Below are positions 48,883-59,896 of a DNA stretch of 64,000 bases, in pieces (the first letter of the stretch is position 1; every line of letters starts with the position of its first letter). The notes below the pieces were generated by a model. It was not told where the DNA came from and ran no database searches. It saw only the letters and a list, made by a program, of their open reading frames with translations. Both the position numbers and the translations under genes were made by a program. The stretch comes from Streptomyces cavernae (GTDB taxonomy: Bacteria > Actinomycetota > Actinomycetes > Streptomycetales > Streptomycetaceae): NCBI RefSeq assembly GCF_004023625.1, contig NZ_ML137709.1:288971-352970 (forward strand), read 5' to 3'.

Positions 48883-49767
48883 TCAGCCGACCTCGGGGTC
48901 GCCCTTGGTGTAGCTGAGCCGCTCGACCTGTCCGGGCTGGAACTCGTCCTCGATCTTCTTGCCGTTGACGTACAGCTGGATCGCGCCGGCGTTGCCGAGC
49001 ACCAGGTCGATCTGTTCCTTGTCCTGGAAGGTCTTCGAGTCGCCCTGGTTCAGGGTGCCGTCGAACAGGCTCCGTCCGTTGTGGTCCTTCGCCGAGATCC
49101 AGCTGCGGCCGTCGGCGGCGCTCACCTGGACCGTGACCTTGTCCCCGGGGGCCGCCGCGATGGCGCTGTCCGAGACTTCCGGCTTGGGGTCCTCACTCTT
49201 CGACGGGCTCGACTTGGGGGTCGCCGACTTGCCGACGGAGGGCTTGGATCCTTCGGCGACCTGGGTCGTGGAGCGCTTACCGCTGTCGTCTCCGTTGAAG
49301 AGCGTGAACCCGACGAAGCCGACCACGACCACGATCGCCGCCACCATGGCCGCGGTCCAGTTGGGCCCCCGGCGCTCCGGACGTATCCGCTCCGCCTCGA
49401 ACAGCGGTGCTGCCGGGGTGGGAGCGGGCCGTCCGCCGTGCTCCTCGGCGAACTGCTCCAGGAGCGAAGCGGGATCGAGGTGCACGGCGCGGGCCAGGGT
49501 GCGGATGTGGCCGCGCGCGTAGACGTCACCGCCGCACGCCGCGAAGTTGTCCTGCTCGATCGCCTGCACGATGGCGATCCGGACCCGGGTGGCGGTACTG
49601 ACGTCGTCGACGGTCAGCCCGGCCGCGATCCGCGCCTCGCGCAGCGCACGGCCGATCGAGGGACGATCACCCTCAGGTACGTCTTCGAACGGACGCTCGT
49701 CTTCAGGGGAGTTGCCGTCTGGGGAGTTGCCGATGGACACGGGGGCGCCTTTCGAGCGTGTAGCCAC
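48883..49767 (-). CDS. RodZ-like protein: cytoplasmic HTH, one TM, DUF4115
   Basis: The 294-aa protein has a cytoplasmic Cro/HTH_25 domain at about residues 37-105 (GRALREARIAAGLTVDDVSTATRVR) and one membrane segment (about 137-158). A Ser/Lys/Pro linker follows, then a C-terminal extracellular beta domain (VQVSAADGRSWISAKD to the end). This is the RodZ architecture; in rods RodZ links MreB to the wall. In Streptomyces the role may be in spore-wall synthesis or regulation. The start is GTG at 49767, or GTG at 49740 where AAAGG lies 7 nt upstream. Confidence 0.87.
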   Translation of the reverse strand: MATRSKGAPVSIGNSPDGNSPEDERPFEDVPEGDRPSIGRALREARIAAGLTVDDVSTATRVRIAIVQAIEQDNFAACGGDVYARGHIRTLARAVHLDPASLLEQFAEEHGGRPAPTPAAPLFEAERIRPERRGPNWTAAMVAAIVVVVGFVGFTLFNGDDSGKRSTTQVAEGSKPSVGKSATPKSSPSKSEDPKPEVSDSAIAAAPGDKVTVQVSAADGRSWISAKDHNGRSLFDGTLNQGDSKTFQDKEQIDLVLGNAGAIQLYVNGKKIEDEFQPGQVERLSYTKGDPEVG

Positions 49768-49966
49768 CTGTGCTGGAAGTTCAGTCTAGGGGGGGTACGA
49801 AAGGGTGGGGCAACCGGGCGGTACTACTTTGTACGCCATCAGAATGGCCCGTCATCCTGATGTTGGGACATGTACTTGTCCCTTCCCTCAACTTGACGTT
49901 GGACGCAGGGGAACGGTTGCTCACAGTTCCCTTACGGGTGAGTCACGTTCGGCCGGACGGGCGATC

Positions 49967-50001
49967 CGTACGAAGATCGAACGGACATCGTACGAAGATC
50001 G
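49967..50001. repeat. Two direct repeats 22 bp apart between ftsK and rodZ-like
   Basis: CGTACGAAGATCG occurs at 49967-49979 and 49989-50001, a spacing of two helical turns. It lies 13 bp after the ftsK stop and about 200 bp before the RodZ-like gene. This 246-bp gap holds no gene. Confidence 0.6.
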
Positions 50002-50013
50002 GCCCACCGCTTT

Positions 50014-52833
50014 CTAGGGTTGATCCTCCCCGCGGATCACCGCGAGCACTCCATCCAGATCATCGGCTTTCACAAGAACGTCACGAGCCTTGGAACCCTC
50101 ACTGGGTCCGACGATGCCGCGGGACTCCATGAGGTCCATCAGCCGCCCGGCCTTGGCGAACCCGACGCGCAGCTTCCGCTGGAGCATCGAGGTGGACCCG
50201 AACTGGGTGGTGACGACCAGTTCGGCGGCCTGGCAGAGCAGGTCGAGGTCGTCGCCGATCTCCTCGTCGATCTCCTTGTTCTGCTTGCTGCCCACGACGA
50301 CGTCGTCCCGGAAGACCGGCGCCATCTGGTCCTTGCAGTGCTGGACGACCGCCGCGATCTCTTCCTCGGTGACGAAGGCGCCCTGCATACGGGTGGGTTT
50401 GTTGGCGCCCATCGGCAGGAAGAGCCCGTCGCCCTTGCCGATCAGCTTCTCGGCACCGGGCTGGTCGAGGATGACCCGGCTGTCGGCGAGGGAGGAGGTG
50501 GCGAAGGCCAGCCGGGAGGGCACGTTCGCCTTGATGAGTCCGGTGACGACGTCGACGGAGGGCCGCTGGGTGGCCAGGACGAGATGGATGCCGGCCGCGC
50601 GCGCGAGCTGGGTGATCCGAACGATCGCGTCCTCGACGTCCCGGGGCGCGACCATCATCAGGTCCGCCAACTCGTCCACGATGACGAGCAGGTACGGATA
50701 GGGCTGCAGCTCGCGCTCGCTGCCCTCCGGCAGCTTCACCTTGCCGTTCCTGACGGCCTCGTTGAAGTCGTCGATGTGCCGGTAGCCGAAGGCGGCGAGG
50801 TCGTCGTAGCGCAGGTCCATCTCGCGGACGACCCACTGCAGCGCTTCGGCGGCCCGCTTGGGGTTGGTGATGATCGGTGTGATCAGGTGCGGGATGCCCT
50901 CGTAGGCGGTCAGTTCGACCCGCTTGGGGTCGACGAGGACCATGCGGACGTCCTCGGGGGTCGCCCGCATCATGACCGACGTGATCAGGCAGTTGACGCA
51001 CGATGACTTGCCGGAGCCGGTGGCGCCCGCGACCAGCATGTGCGGCATCTTGGCGAGGCTGTGCATGACGTAGCCGCCCTCGACGTCCTTGCCGAACGCG
51101 ACCAGCATCGGGTCGTCGTCCTCGGCGGACTCCGCCAGGCGCAGCACGTCTCCCAGGTTGACCATCTCGCGGTCGGTGTTGGGGATCTCGATGCCGACCG
51201 CGGACTTGCCGGGGATCGGGCTGATGATCCGGACGTCCGGGCTGGCCACGGCGTACGCGATGTTCTTGGTGAGCGCGGTGATCCGCTCGACCTTCACGGC
51301 GGGGCCGAGTTCGACCTCGTAGCGGGTGACCGTCGGGCCGCGGGTGAAGCCGGTGACGCGGGCGTCGACCTTGAACTCGGTGAAGACGGTGGTGAGCGCG
51401 TCGACGATGGCGTCGTTGGCGGCACTGCGCGCCTTGCCGGGGCCGCCGCGCTCGAGGAGGTCCAGCGACGGCAGCGCATAGGTGATGTCGCCGGAGAGCT
51501 GGAGCTGCTCGGCACGCGGCGGGAGGTCGCGGGGCTCCCTCCGCGCGGACTTGGTCAGGTCGGGCACACCGACGGTCTCGACGGGCGCCTCGACGCCGTT
51601 CTCGGCCGCTCTTCCGGATTCCTCACCGGCGGCGTTCTCCGCGGCCTTCGCGGCACTGCGGGCGGAGTCCTCGTCGGCCTTCCGCGAGCCCTTGCCGCGC
51701 GCCTTCGGTACCGGAGTGGTCTCCTCGCGGTCGCCGACCCGGACGCCCTGCGTCAGATCGGCGACCAGTGGCGACGGCGGCATGCCGTTCATGACGGCAC
51801 CGTCCAGCGCGGCGGCGGCCGCGGCCGCAACGTCGACGGCGTCCATCGGCCGGCCCGGCTGCGGTGGCTGCGCGGTGGCGGGCCGGCGGCGGCGCTTGGA
51901 GAGGGCCTCCTGTTCGGCGCTGTCCGGGTCGTAGGAGTCGGGCGCACGTCCGCGCCTGCGGGAGCGCGCGGGCAGCGCGTCACGCCACTGGTCGTCGTAG
52001 CGCTCGTCGTCGTCGCTGCCGGTGTCGGTCTGCTCCTCCGGCTCCGGCTGGATGATGCCCAGCTTGACGCAGGCCAGCCGCAGTCGCTGCGGGATGGCGT
52101 TGACGGGCGTGGCCGTGACGACGAGCAGCCCGAAGAGGGTGAGCAGGACCAGGAGGGGTACCGCCAGCACCGCGCCCATGGTGAACGTCAGGGGGGTCGC
52201 CGCTCCCCAGCCGATGAGCCCGCCGGCGTCCCTGATCGCCTGCATACCGTCGCTGCGCGCGGGGGCGCCGCAGGCGATGTGCACCTGGCCCAGCACACCG
52301 ACGACGAGGGCCGACAGACCGATGACGATGCGGCCGTTGGCCTCGGGCTGCTCGGGGTGGCGCATGATGCGGACGGCGATGGCCGCGAGCAGGAGCGGGA
52401 CGAGCAGGTCGAGTCGGCCGAACGCCCCGGTGACCAGCATCTCGACGAGGTCACCCACGGGGCCGCGGAGGTTGGACCAGGTACCTGCGGCGACGATCAG
52501 GGCGAGGGCCAGCAGGAGCAGGGCGAGGCCGTCCTTTCGGTGGGCGGGGTCGAGTCCCTTGGCACCCCGGCCTATGCCGCGGAAGACCGCACCGACGGCA
52601 TGGGCCGTTCCCAGCCACAGCGCGCGTACGAGTCTGTAGATGCCGCCGGTGGGACTGGGGGCCGGTTTGGGCGCGGGCTTCTTCGCCGCGGCCTTCTTGG
52701 CGGGCGCCTTCTTGGCGGCCGTCTTCTTGGCCGGGGCCTTCTTCGCGGGGGGCTTTTTGGCAGCGGCCTTCTTCGCCGGGGCTGCCGCCTTCTTCGCGGG
52801 TGCCTTCTTGGCGGCGGACTGACGTGAGGCCAT
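50014..52833 (-). CDS. ftsK: DNA translocase FtsK
   Basis: FtsK/SpoIIIE pumps chromosomes through closing septa, in Streptomyces mainly during sporulation. The 939-aa protein starts at the ATG at 52833 with an Ala/Lys-rich N-terminus of about 55 residues (KKAPAKKA repeats). Four membrane segments (about 95-300), an acidic linker, the motor with Walker A GATGSGKSS and Walker B LLVIVDELADLM, and a C-terminal winged-helix gamma domain follow. The Lys-rich tail before the first TM is typical of Streptomyces. It is transcribed alone. Confidence 0.96.
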   Translation of the reverse strand: MASRQSAAKKAPAKKAAAPAKKAAAKKPPAKKAPAKKTAAKKAPAKKAAAKKPAPKPAPSPTGGIYRLVRALWLGTAHAVGAVFRGIGRGAKGLDPAHRKDGLALLLLALALIVAAGTWSNLRGPVGDLVEMLVTGAFGRLDLLVPLLLAAIAVRIMRHPEQPEANGRIVIGLSALVVGVLGQVHIACGAPARSDGMQAIRDAGGLIGWGAATPLTFTMGAVLAVPLLVLLTLFGLLVVTATPVNAIPQRLRLACVKLGIIQPEPEEQTDTGSDDDERYDDQWRDALPARSRRRGRAPDSYDPDSAEQEALSKRRRRPATAQPPQPGRPMDAVDVAAAAAAALDGAVMNGMPPSPLVADLTQGVRVGDREETTPVPKARGKGSRKADEDSARSAAKAAENAAGEESGRAAENGVEAPVETVGVPDLTKSARREPRDLPPRAEQLQLSGDITYALPSLDLLERGGPGKARSAANDAIVDALTTVFTEFKVDARVTGFTRGPTVTRYEVELGPAVKVERITALTKNIAYAVASPDVRIISPIPGKSAVGIEIPNTDREMVNLGDVLRLAESAEDDDPMLVAFGKDVEGGYVMHSLAKMPHMLVAGATGSGKSSCVNCLITSVMMRATPEDVRMVLVDPKRVELTAYEGIPHLITPIITNPKRAAEALQWVVREMDLRYDDLAAFGYRHIDDFNEAVRNGKVKLPEGSERELQPYPYLLVIVDELADLMMVAPRDVEDAIVRITQLARAAGIHLVLATQRPSVDVVTGLIKANVPSRLAFATSSLADSRVILDQPGAEKLIGKGDGLFLPMGANKPTRMQGAFVTEEEIAAVVQHCKDQMAPVFRDDVVVGSKQNKEIDEEIGDDLDLLCQAAELVVTTQFGSTSMLQRKLRVGFAKAGRLMDLMESRGIVGPSEGSKARDVLVKADDLDGVLAVIRGEDQP

Positions 52834-53074
52834 GGGTGTGAGGTTACCGGGGGAGACGACAGGGGACACGTGTGCCCACCGCTTCACCCGTTCGTGTCGC
52901 TCGCGCGCGGGCACGGAATTGACGCTTCCATTTCGGGCGCGCGCCAACCGCTCCATTTCGGGCACGTACCAACCGTGACAACTGCGCATCCGAACGGAGC
53001 GACTTCACGCCCGTACACGGCAACTCGACGGCGCGCCCACCGCCGTCCGAACGTGCGAGGCCGGACGGCCGTCC

Positions 53075-53755
53075 TCAGTTCTGCGAAGGCAGCGAGGGCG
53101 CGCTTCCCGTCCCCGGCTCCAGAGCGTCCAGCGCCCTGCGCAAACCCGTGAGTTTGCGTTCGAGATGGGCCGCGGTGGCCACCGCGGCGGCATCCGCGGA
53201 GTCGTCGTCGAGCTGCTTGGACAGGGCCTCGGCCTGCTCCTCGACGGCGGCGAGCCGCGCGGAGAGTTCGGCGAGCAGTCCCGCCGGTTCCTTGGCCCCG
53301 CCGACCGCCGTCTTCCCGCCGCCCTCCAGCTGGAGCCGCAACAGAGCGGCCTGCTCGCGGAGTTGGCAGTTCTTCATGTAGAGCTCGACGAAGACGGAGA
53401 CCTTGGCGCGCAGCACCCAGGGGTCGAACGGCTTGGAGATGTAGTCCACCGCGCCCGCCGCGTAGCCGCGGAAGGTGTGGTGCGGGCCGTGGTTGATCGC
53501 GGTGAGGAAGATGATCGGGATGTCCCGGGTCCGCTCGCGCCGCTTGATGTGCGCCGCGGTCTCGAATCCGTCCATTCCCGGCATCTGAACGTCCAGCAGA
53601 ATGACCGCGAAATCATCCGTGAGCAGTGCTTTGAGCGCTTCCTCCCCGGACGATGCCCGAACCAGCGTCTGATCGAGCGCAGAGAGGATGGCCTCCAGCG
53701 CCAGCAGATTCTCCGGCCGGTCATCGACCAGGAGGATCTTGGCCTTCTGCACCAT
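53075..53755 (-). CDS. osaB: Response regulator OsaB
   Basis: The 226-aa protein has a receiver domain with LLVDDRPENL at the acidic pocket, phospho-acceptor Asp in VILLDVQMPGMDG and Lys in ISKPFDP. The C-terminal 90 residues are a coiled coil (LSARLAAVEEQAEALSKQL) without a DNA-binding domain, so the output must be protein-protein. In S. coelicolor osaB lies next to osaA and is needed for growth under osmotic stress. I chose the ATG at 53755 just before the receiver fold; the frame upstream is noise. Confidence 0.92.
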   Translation of the reverse strand: MVQKAKILLVDDRPENLLALEAILSALDQTLVRASSGEEALKALLTDDFAVILLDVQMPGMDGFETAAHIKRRERTRDIPIIFLTAINHGPHHTFRGYAAGAVDYISKPFDPWVLRAKVSVFVELYMKNCQLREQAALLRLQLEGGGKTAVGGAKEPAGLLAELSARLAAVEEQAEALSKQLDDDSADAAAVATAAHLERKLTGLRRALDALEPGTGSAPSLPSQN

Positions 53756-54073
53756 GGCCCGTCCTCCTCGCCCCGGCAGTGCACCGGGCGCCGCCCCAGG
53801 GGACGACTCCCTTGCGCCGCCCGTCCTTGTGCCGGTCATGGTAGCCGCACCCCGCCTGTCGACACACCCTGTCACCGCGATGTCACTGTGCACGTAGCAG
53901 AAACGCAAGCGGAGACCAGAAGGTTCCCCGAATACCGCGTTTCTACACCGAGTCGGCAACAGTCCGTCAGCAACGCGCGCCAACGCGCCCGTCCCGCCTC
54001 CGACCCGCCCCGCACCGCCCCGGACCGGGCACGGAAGCGGGGCCGCGCCGAACGCCGCGCCCCGAGGCTGCGG
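53756..54073. other. osaB upstream region
   Basis: This 318-bp gap lies between the osaA stop and the osaB start on the same strand. It should hold the osaB promoter. I looked for a SigB-type GTTT-N14-16-GGGTAY site on the minus strand and found none with correct spacing. No gene or hairpin stands out. Confidence 0.45.
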
Positions 54074-57000
54074 TCACTCCGCCCGCATCCACTGCTCCAT
54101 CACAGCCAGCAGGTGGTCGGGGTCGACCGGTTTGGTCACGTAGTCGGACGCGCCCGACTCGATGGCCTTCTCCCGGTCGCCCTTCATCGCCTTCGCGGTC
54201 AGCGCGATGATCGGGAGCCCCGCGAACTGCGGCATCCGGCGAATGGCCGTCGTCGTGGCGTACCCGTCCATCTCGGGCATCATGATGTCCATCAGCACGA
54301 CCGTCACATCATCGTGCTGCTCCAGGACTTCGATGCCCTCACGTCCGTTCTCCGCGTACAACACGGACAGCCCATGCTGTTCCAGGACGCTGGTGAGCGC
54401 GAAGACATTGCGGATGTCGTCATCGACGATCAGCACCTTCTCCCCCTCGAAGCGGACGGTGCGCCGCTGCGGAACAGCGCCCTCCGGAATCCCGTTCTGC
54501 CAGTCCTCCTGCACGTCCGCCCCCGCGGACTGCTGGTCGACCGCGACCGAGCGGCGCCGGCGACGGAACAGCGCCGCAGGCCCGTTCTGCGTGTCCTGGT
54601 ACGACCTCACCTCGGCCGGCGTCTCCACGCCCGAGGCGGCCGCGTCGGACTCCAGCAGTTCGCCGGGCTCCATGGTCGGGGAGAGCTGCGCATAACCCTG
54701 CGGCGGCAGTTCGCTCGGGTGCAGCGGCAAATACAGAGTGAACGTGGAGCCGCGCCCCGGTTCGCTCGCCGCGTGGATCTCACCCCCGAGCAGCCGGGCG
54801 ATCTCCCGCGAGATGGACAACCCCAGCCCCGTACCGCCGTACTTACGGCTGGTGGTGCCGTCCGCCTGCTTGAAGGCCTCGAAGATGACCCGCATCTTGC
54901 TCGCCGCGATACCGATACCGGTGTCGGTCACCGAGAACGCGATCAACTCGGAGTCCGCATCCCGCAGGGAACCCGTCTCCAGCAGCTGCTCCCTGATGTT
55001 GACGGGAACGTCGGCGCCCGCCGGCCTGATCACCAGCTCGACCGCCCCGCTGTCGGTGAACTTCACCGCGTTGGACAGCAGATTGCGCAACACCTGCAGC
55101 AGGCGCTGTTCGTCGGTGTGCAGCGTCGCGGGCAGCTCCGGGGATACCCGCACCGAGAAGTCGAGCCCCTTCTCCGCGGTCAGCGGCCGGAACGTGGCCT
55201 CCACGTAGTCCACGAGCTGGACCAGCGCGATCCGGGTCGGGGAGACGTCCATCTTGCCCGCCTCGACCTTCGACAGGTCCAGGATGTCGTTGATCAGCTG
55301 GAGCAGGTCGGAACCCGCGCCGTGGATCGTCTCCGCGAACTCCACTTGCTTCGGGGTGAGGTTGGAGTCCGCGTTGTCGGCGAGCAGCTTGGCGAGGATG
55401 AGCAGCGAGTTCAGCGGGGTACGCAGCTCGTGCGACATGTTCGCCAGGAACTCGCTCTTGTAGCGCATGGAGACGGCGAGTTGCTCGGCGCGCTCCTCCA
55501 GGACCTGCCGCGCCTCCTCGATCTCGGTGTTCTTCACCTCGATGTCGCGGTTCTGCTGGGCCAGCAGCTCGGCCTTCTCCTCCAGCTCGGCGTTGGACGC
55601 CTGCAGGGCCTTCTGCCGGTTCTCCAGCTCCGCCGAGCGCTCCCTGAGCTGCTCGGTCAGCTCCTGCGACTGCACGAGCAGGATCTCGGTCTTCTGGTTG
55701 ACGGAGATCGTGTTGACGCTCGTCGCGATCAAGTCGGCGATCTGGTTGAGGAAGTCCTTCTGGATCTGCGTGAACGGCTGGAACGACGCCAGCTCGATCA
55801 CACCGAGGACCGTGCCCTCGAAGAGCACCGGCAGCACGATCACATGGGCGGGCGGCGCCTCCCCGAGCCCGGACGAGATCTTCAGGTAGCCCGGTGGCAC
55901 GTTCTCCACCAGGATCGTGCGCCGCTCCTTGGCCGCCGTCCCGATCAGCGCCTCCCCCGGCCGGAACGACGTCGGCATGGAACCCATCGAGTACCCGTAC
56001 GACCCCAGCATGCGCAGCTCGTACCCGTCGTCGTCGGCGGCTCCGCCGAGGTCCTTGCCGTCGTCGAGGGGCATCGACAGGAAGAACGCGCCGTGCTGCG
56101 CGGACACCACCGGAGTCAGCTCGCTCATGATGAGGGAGGCCACGTCCGCGAGGTCGCGGCGCCCCTGCATCAGCCCGGAGATCCGGGCGAGGTTGCCCTT
56201 CAGCCAGTCCTGTTCGTTGTTGGCGATGGTGGTGTCACGCAGGTTGGCGATCATCTTGTTGATGTAGTCCTGAAGCTCCTGGATCTCGCCGGCGGCGTCC
56301 ACGTCGATCTTCAGGTTGAGGTCGCCGCGGGTCACCGCGGTGGCCACGCGCGCGATGGCACGCACCTGCCGGGTGAGGTTCCCGGCCATCTCGTTCACCG
56401 ACTCCGTCAGGTCGCGCCAGGTGCCATCCACGTCCCGCACCCGGGCCTGACCGCCCAGCTGCCCCTCGGTACCCACCTCGCGGGCCACCCGGGTGACCTC
56501 CTCGGCGAACGACGACAGCTGGTCGACCATCGTGTTGATCGTGGTCTTCAGCTCCAGGATCTCGCCGCGCGCGTCGATGTCGATCTTCTTGGTCAGGTCA
56601 CCCTTGGCGATCGCGGTGGTGACCATCGCGATGTTGCGGACCTGACCGGTGAGGTTGGACGCCATCTGGTTCACGGACTCGGTGAGGTCCTTCCACGTAC
56701 CGGAAACGCCCGGCACGTGCGCCTGACCACCGAGGATGCCGTCTGTGCCCACTTCACGGGCCACCTTGGTGACCTGCTCGGCGAAGGAACTCAGCGTCTT
56801 CACCATGGTGTTGAAGGTGTCGGCGAGCTGCGCCACCTCGCCGCGCGCCTCGATCGTCACCGTCTTGGTCAGATCACCGTTGGCGACGGCCGCCGCGACC
56901 TGCGAAATGTTCCGCACCTGCATGGTGAGGTTGTAGGCCATCAGGTTGACGTTGTCGCTGAGGTCCTTCCAGATGCCCGTGACCCCGGGCACCCGCGCCT

Positions 57001-59602
57001 GGCCGCCCAGTTGACCCTCGGTGCCCACCTCACGGGCCACCCGCGTCACCTGCTCCGCGAACGACGACAGCTGGTCCACCATCGTGTTGACGGTGGTGAC
57101 CAGTTCGAGGATCTCGCCCTTGGCGTCCACGGTGATCTTCTTGGACAGGTCACCCATGGCGACGGCGGTGGTCACCTCGGCGATGTTGCGGACCTGCAGG
57201 GTCAGGTTGTTCGCCATGCCGTTCACGGACTGCGTGAGGTCCTTCCAGGTGCCGGAGACACCCTGCACCTCGGCCTGGCCGCCGAGGATGCCCTCCGTGC
57301 CCACCTCACGGGACACCCGAGTCACCTGCTCGGCGAAGTTCGAGAGCTGGTCCACCATCGTGTTGAGGGTGTTCTTCAGCTCCAGGATCTCGCCGCGCGC
57401 GTCCACGTCGATCTTCTGCGACAGGTCACCACGCGCCACCGCCGTCGCGACCTGGGCGATATTGCGCACCTGGGCGGTGAGGTTGCCCGCCATGCCGTTC
57501 ACGGAGTCGGTGAGGTCCCGCCAGACACCGGCGACGCCGGGCACCTGCGCCTGGCCGCCGAGCCGGCCCTCCGTACCCACCTCGCGGGCGACGCGGGTCA
57601 CCTGGTCCGCGAACGCGGACAGCTGGTCGACCATCGTGTTGATGGTGTTCTTCAGCTCCAGGATCTCGCCGCGCGCGTCCACGTCGATCTTCTGCGACAG
57701 GTCACCACGCGCCACCGCCGTCGTCACCTGGGCGATCTGCCGCACCTGAGAGGTGAGGTTGCCCGCCATGAAGTTGACGGAGTCGGTGAGTTCCTTCCAG
57801 GTGCCGCTGACCCCGTCCACCCGTGCCTGACCGCCGAGACGGCCCTCCGTGCCCACGTCCCGGGCCATCCGCGTCACCTGGTCGGCGAAGCTCGACAGCT
57901 GATCCACCATCGTGTTGACGGTGTTCTTCAGCTGCAGCATTTCCCCGGAGACGTCCACCGTGACCTTCTGCGACAGGTCACCGTTGGCCACGGCCGTCGT
58001 CACCTGGGCGATGTTCCTCACCTGACCGGTGAGGTTCCTGAACGCCGTGTTGACGGAGTCCGTCAGGTCCTTCCAGGTACCGGCCGCGCCCGGCACCTGC
58101 GCCTGGCCGCCCAGTTCGCCCTCGACGCCGATCTCGCGCGCCACGCGCGTGACTTCGGACCCGAACGCGGACAGCTGGTCCACCATCCCGTTGACGGTGT
58201 TCTTCAGCTCCAGCATCTCGCCGGCCACGTCGACCGTGACCTTCTGCGACAGATCACCACTGGCGACGGCCGTCGTCACGGCGGCGATGTCCCGCACCTG
58301 AATGGTGAGATTCCGGAAGACCGTGTTCACCGAATCGGTGAGGTCCTTCCACGTTCCCGCCGCACCCGGGACGTTCGCCTGTCCGCCGAGCCGCCCCTCG
58401 GCACCCACCTCGTTGGCCACGCGCGTGACCTCGTCGGCGAACGTCCGCAGCGTCTCCGTCATCTGATTGATCGTCTCGGCGAGCTGCGCGACCTCACCGC
58501 GCGCGCTCACCGTCACCTTCTGCGACAGATCGCCGTTCGCGACCGCGGTGGTCACCTGGGCGATTCCTCGGACCTGTGCCGTCAGATTGCCGGCCATAAG
58601 ATTCACCGAATCGGTGAGGTCCTTCCACACGCCCGCCACGCCGGGCACCTGCGCCTGGCCGCCGAGCTCGCCCTCCGTACCCACCTCACGGGCGACTCGG
58701 GTCACCTCGGAGGAGAACGAGGAGAGCTGATCCACCATCGTGTTGACGGTTTCCTTCAGCTCCAGCATCTCCCCGGCCACGTCGACCGTGACCTTCCGGG
58801 ACAGATCACCCTTCGCGACGGCCGTCGTCACCAGGGCGATGTCCCGCACCTGAGCAGTCAGCCGGTACGCCATCGTGTTGACGGAGCCCGCGAGATCCTT
58901 CCACGAACCGGACATTCCGCGCACCCGGGCCTGACCGCCCAGCTTGCCCTCGGTACCGACCTCGCTGGCCACCCGGCTGACCTCGTCGGTGAACGTCGAC
59001 AGCAGGTTGACCAGGTTGTTGACCGTCCGCCCGACCTTCAGGAACTCGCCGCGCAGCGGATGGCCGGGTCCGTCCAGCGGCTGCGCGCGCAGTTCCATGC
59101 GCGGCGACAGATCGCCCTCCGCCACCGCCGACAGCACCCTGCCGACCTCGGAGACGGGCCGCACGAGGTCCTCGACCAGCGCGTTCGAGGCATCGATCGC
59201 GGCCGCCCAGGACCCCTCACAGACGCCGCCCTCCAGGCGCTCGGTGAGCTTGCCCTCACGGCCGACCACGCGCCGCACCCGGGAGATCTCCCCGGTCAGA
59301 TGGAGGTTGCGGTCCGCCACCTCGTTGTAGACCGCGGCGATCTCCGCCATCGCGCCGTCGCCGGAGACCGTCAGCCGCTTACGGAAGTTGCCGTCCCGCA
59401 TCGCGGTCAACGCGGCGAGCAGCCGATTCAGCGCCGCCGTGTCCACCTCCGTCGTACCGCCGCCCGATTTGCGGTGATTGTTCGGTGAATTGCCGCCCTG
59501 CGTACGCCTCTTCGTGGACTCACCGCCCTGGGTGCGCTTCTTCGTGGACTCTTCGCCTTGTGCGCGCGTATGAGTGCCTCGCGTCGCTGCGCCAGACTCC
59601 AC
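54074..59602 (-). CDS. osaA: Poly-HAMP hybrid histidine kinase OsaA
   Basis: The 1842-aa cytoplasmic hybrid kinase lacks any membrane segment. After a basic N-terminus with [10 protein letters not shown] repeats come two divergent and ten regular HAMP units of about 92 aa (residues about 60-1170), each reading roughly VTTAVAxGDLSxK, VNTMVDQL, LGGQAx[10 protein letters not shown]. Then follow a GAF domain (about 1180-1330), a coiled coil, HisKA with [12 protein letters not shown], HATPase_c ([20 protein letters not shown]) and a C-terminal receiver with [12 protein letters not shown]. It matches S. coelicolor OsaA of the osmoadaptation system. The start is GTG with GGGAGG 6-7 nt upstream. It diverges from osaC. 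Confidence 0.94.
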   Translation of the reverse strand: MESGAATRGTHTRAQGEESTKKRTQGGESTKRRTQGGNSPNNHRKSGGGTTEVDTAALNRLLAALTAMRDGNFRKRLTVSGDGAMAEIAAVYNEVADRNLHLTGEISRVRRVVGREGKLTERLEGGVCEGSWAAAIDASNALVEDLVRPVSEVGRVLSAVAEGDLSPRMELRAQPLDGPGHPLRGEFLKVGRTVNNLVNLLSTFTDEVSRVASEVGTEGKLGGQARVRGMSGSWKDLAGSVNTMAYRLTAQVRDIALVTTAVAKGDLSRKVTVDVAGEMLELKETVNTMVDQLSSFSSEVTRVAREVGTEGELGGQAQVPGVAGVWKDLTDSVNLMAGNLTAQVRGIAQVTTAVANGDLSQKVTVSARGEVAQLAETINQMTETLRTFADEVTRVANEVGAEGRLGGQANVPGAAGTWKDLTDSVNTVFRNLTIQVRDIAAVTTAVASGDLSQKVTVDVAGEMLELKNTVNGMVDQLSAFGSEVTRVAREIGVEGELGGQAQVPGAAGTWKDLTDSVNTAFRNLTGQVRNIAQVTTAVANGDLSQKVTVDVSGEMLQLKNTVNTMVDQLSSFADQVTRMARDVGTEGRLGGQARVDGVSGTWKELTDSVNFMAGNLTSQVRQIAQVTTAVARGDLSQKIDVDARGEILELKNTINTMVDQLSAFADQVTRVAREVGTEGRLGGQAQVPGVAGVWRDLTDSVNGMAGNLTAQVRNIAQVATAVARGDLSQKIDVDARGEILELKNTLNTMVDQLSNFAEQVTRVSREVGTEGILGGQAEVQGVSGTWKDLTQSVNGMANNLTLQVRNIAEVTTAVAMGDLSKKITVDAKGEILELVTTVNTMVDQLSSFAEQVTRVAREVGTEGQLGGQARVPGVTGIWKDLSDNVNLMAYNLTMQVRNISQVAAAVANGDLTKTVTIEARGEVAQLADTFNTMVKTLSSFAEQVTKVAREVGTDGILGGQAHVPGVSGTWKDLTESVNQMASNLTGQVRNIAMVTTAIAKGDLTKKIDIDARGEILELKTTINTMVDQLSSFAEEVTRVAREVGTEGQLGGQARVRDVDGTWRDLTESVNEMAGNLTRQVRAIARVATAVTRGDLNLKIDVDAAGEIQELQDYINKMIANLRDTTIANNEQDWLKGNLARISGLMQGRRDLADVASLIMSELTPVVSAQHGAFFLSMPLDDGKDLGGAADDDGYELRMLGSYGYSMGSMPTSFRPGEALIGTAAKERRTILVENVPPGYLKISSGLGEAPPAHVIVLPVLFEGTVLGVIELASFQPFTQIQKDFLNQIADLIATSVNTISVNQKTEILLVQSQELTEQLRERSAELENRQKALQASNAELEEKAELLAQQNRDIEVKNTEIEEARQVLEERAEQLAVSMRYKSEFLANMSHELRTPLNSLLILAKLLADNADSNLTPKQVEFAETIHGAGSDLLQLINDILDLSKVEAGKMDVSPTRIALVQLVDYVEATFRPLTAEKGLDFSVRVSPELPATLHTDEQRLLQVLRNLLSNAVKFTDSGAVELVIRPAGADVPVNIREQLLETGSLRDADSELIAFSVTDTGIGIAASKMRVIFEAFKQADGTTSRKYGGTGLGLSISREIARLLGGEIHAASEPGRGSTFTLYLPLHPSELPPQGYAQLSPTMEPGELLESDAAASGVETPAEVRSYQDTQNGPAALFRRRRRSVAVDQQSAGADVQEDWQNGIPEGAVPQRRTVRFEGEKVLIVDDDIRNVFALTSVLEQHGLSVLYAENGREGIEVLEQHDDVTVVLMDIMMPEMDGYATTTAIRRMPQFAGLPIIALTAKAMKGDREKAIESGASDYVTKPVDPDHLLAVMEQWMRAE
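56260..58900 (-). repeat. Tandem ~276-bp HAMP-coding repeats inside osaA
   Basis: Ten units of 92 codons repeat head to tail at the DNA level (LGGQA occurs ten times in the product; boundaries given are approximate). Neighbouring units are very similar (for example those encoding [20 protein letters not shown] twice in succession), so recombination between units is likely. Confidence 0.88.
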
Positions 59603-59770
59603 TGTGTCCCTCCCGCAAGGGTCGACCGTTCCGCGGCATGCTCAGGTGCTGCATGGACCTTCTCCTGGAGCTTGCCCAGTGTTTCACCATGGCTGAACCA
59701 GGCCATAACAGTTCGGCAGCTTCGCACATCGTCCGCACACTCTCCGGACGTAAACAGTGGCGACCGGCAT

Positions 59771-59807
59771 CCGCATGGACCGCGAAGGTAAGTAACCTTG
59801 CATGCGG
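59771..59807. promoter_or_regulatory. Nested inverted repeat between osaA and osaC
   Basis: The outer arms CCGCATG (59771-59777) and CATGCGG (59801-59807) enclose an inner palindrome AAGGT-AAGTA-ACCTT (59785-59799). It sits in the 294-bp divergent promoter region, about 90 bp before osaC and 170 bp before osaA, a place for a shared operator. Confidence 0.5.
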
Positions 59808-59896
59808 CTGTCCAGCCACGCCGGTCCGTCCGGCCTGGGCGGTGTCAAGAACACGAGCGGGCAGGCACGGGCAGGCATCGGAGGGGCGGCCGCACC

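Noticed and set aside
53756..53900. SigB-type promoter before osaB
   Set aside because: GTTT and GGGTGT-like elements are present but about 31 bp apart, too far for a -35/-10 pair.
53165..59488. 2107-codon open frame antisense to osaA
   Set aside because: It mirrors the third-position GC bias and the 92-codon repeats of osaA; the sense strand has complete kinase motifs and a proper ribosome-binding site.
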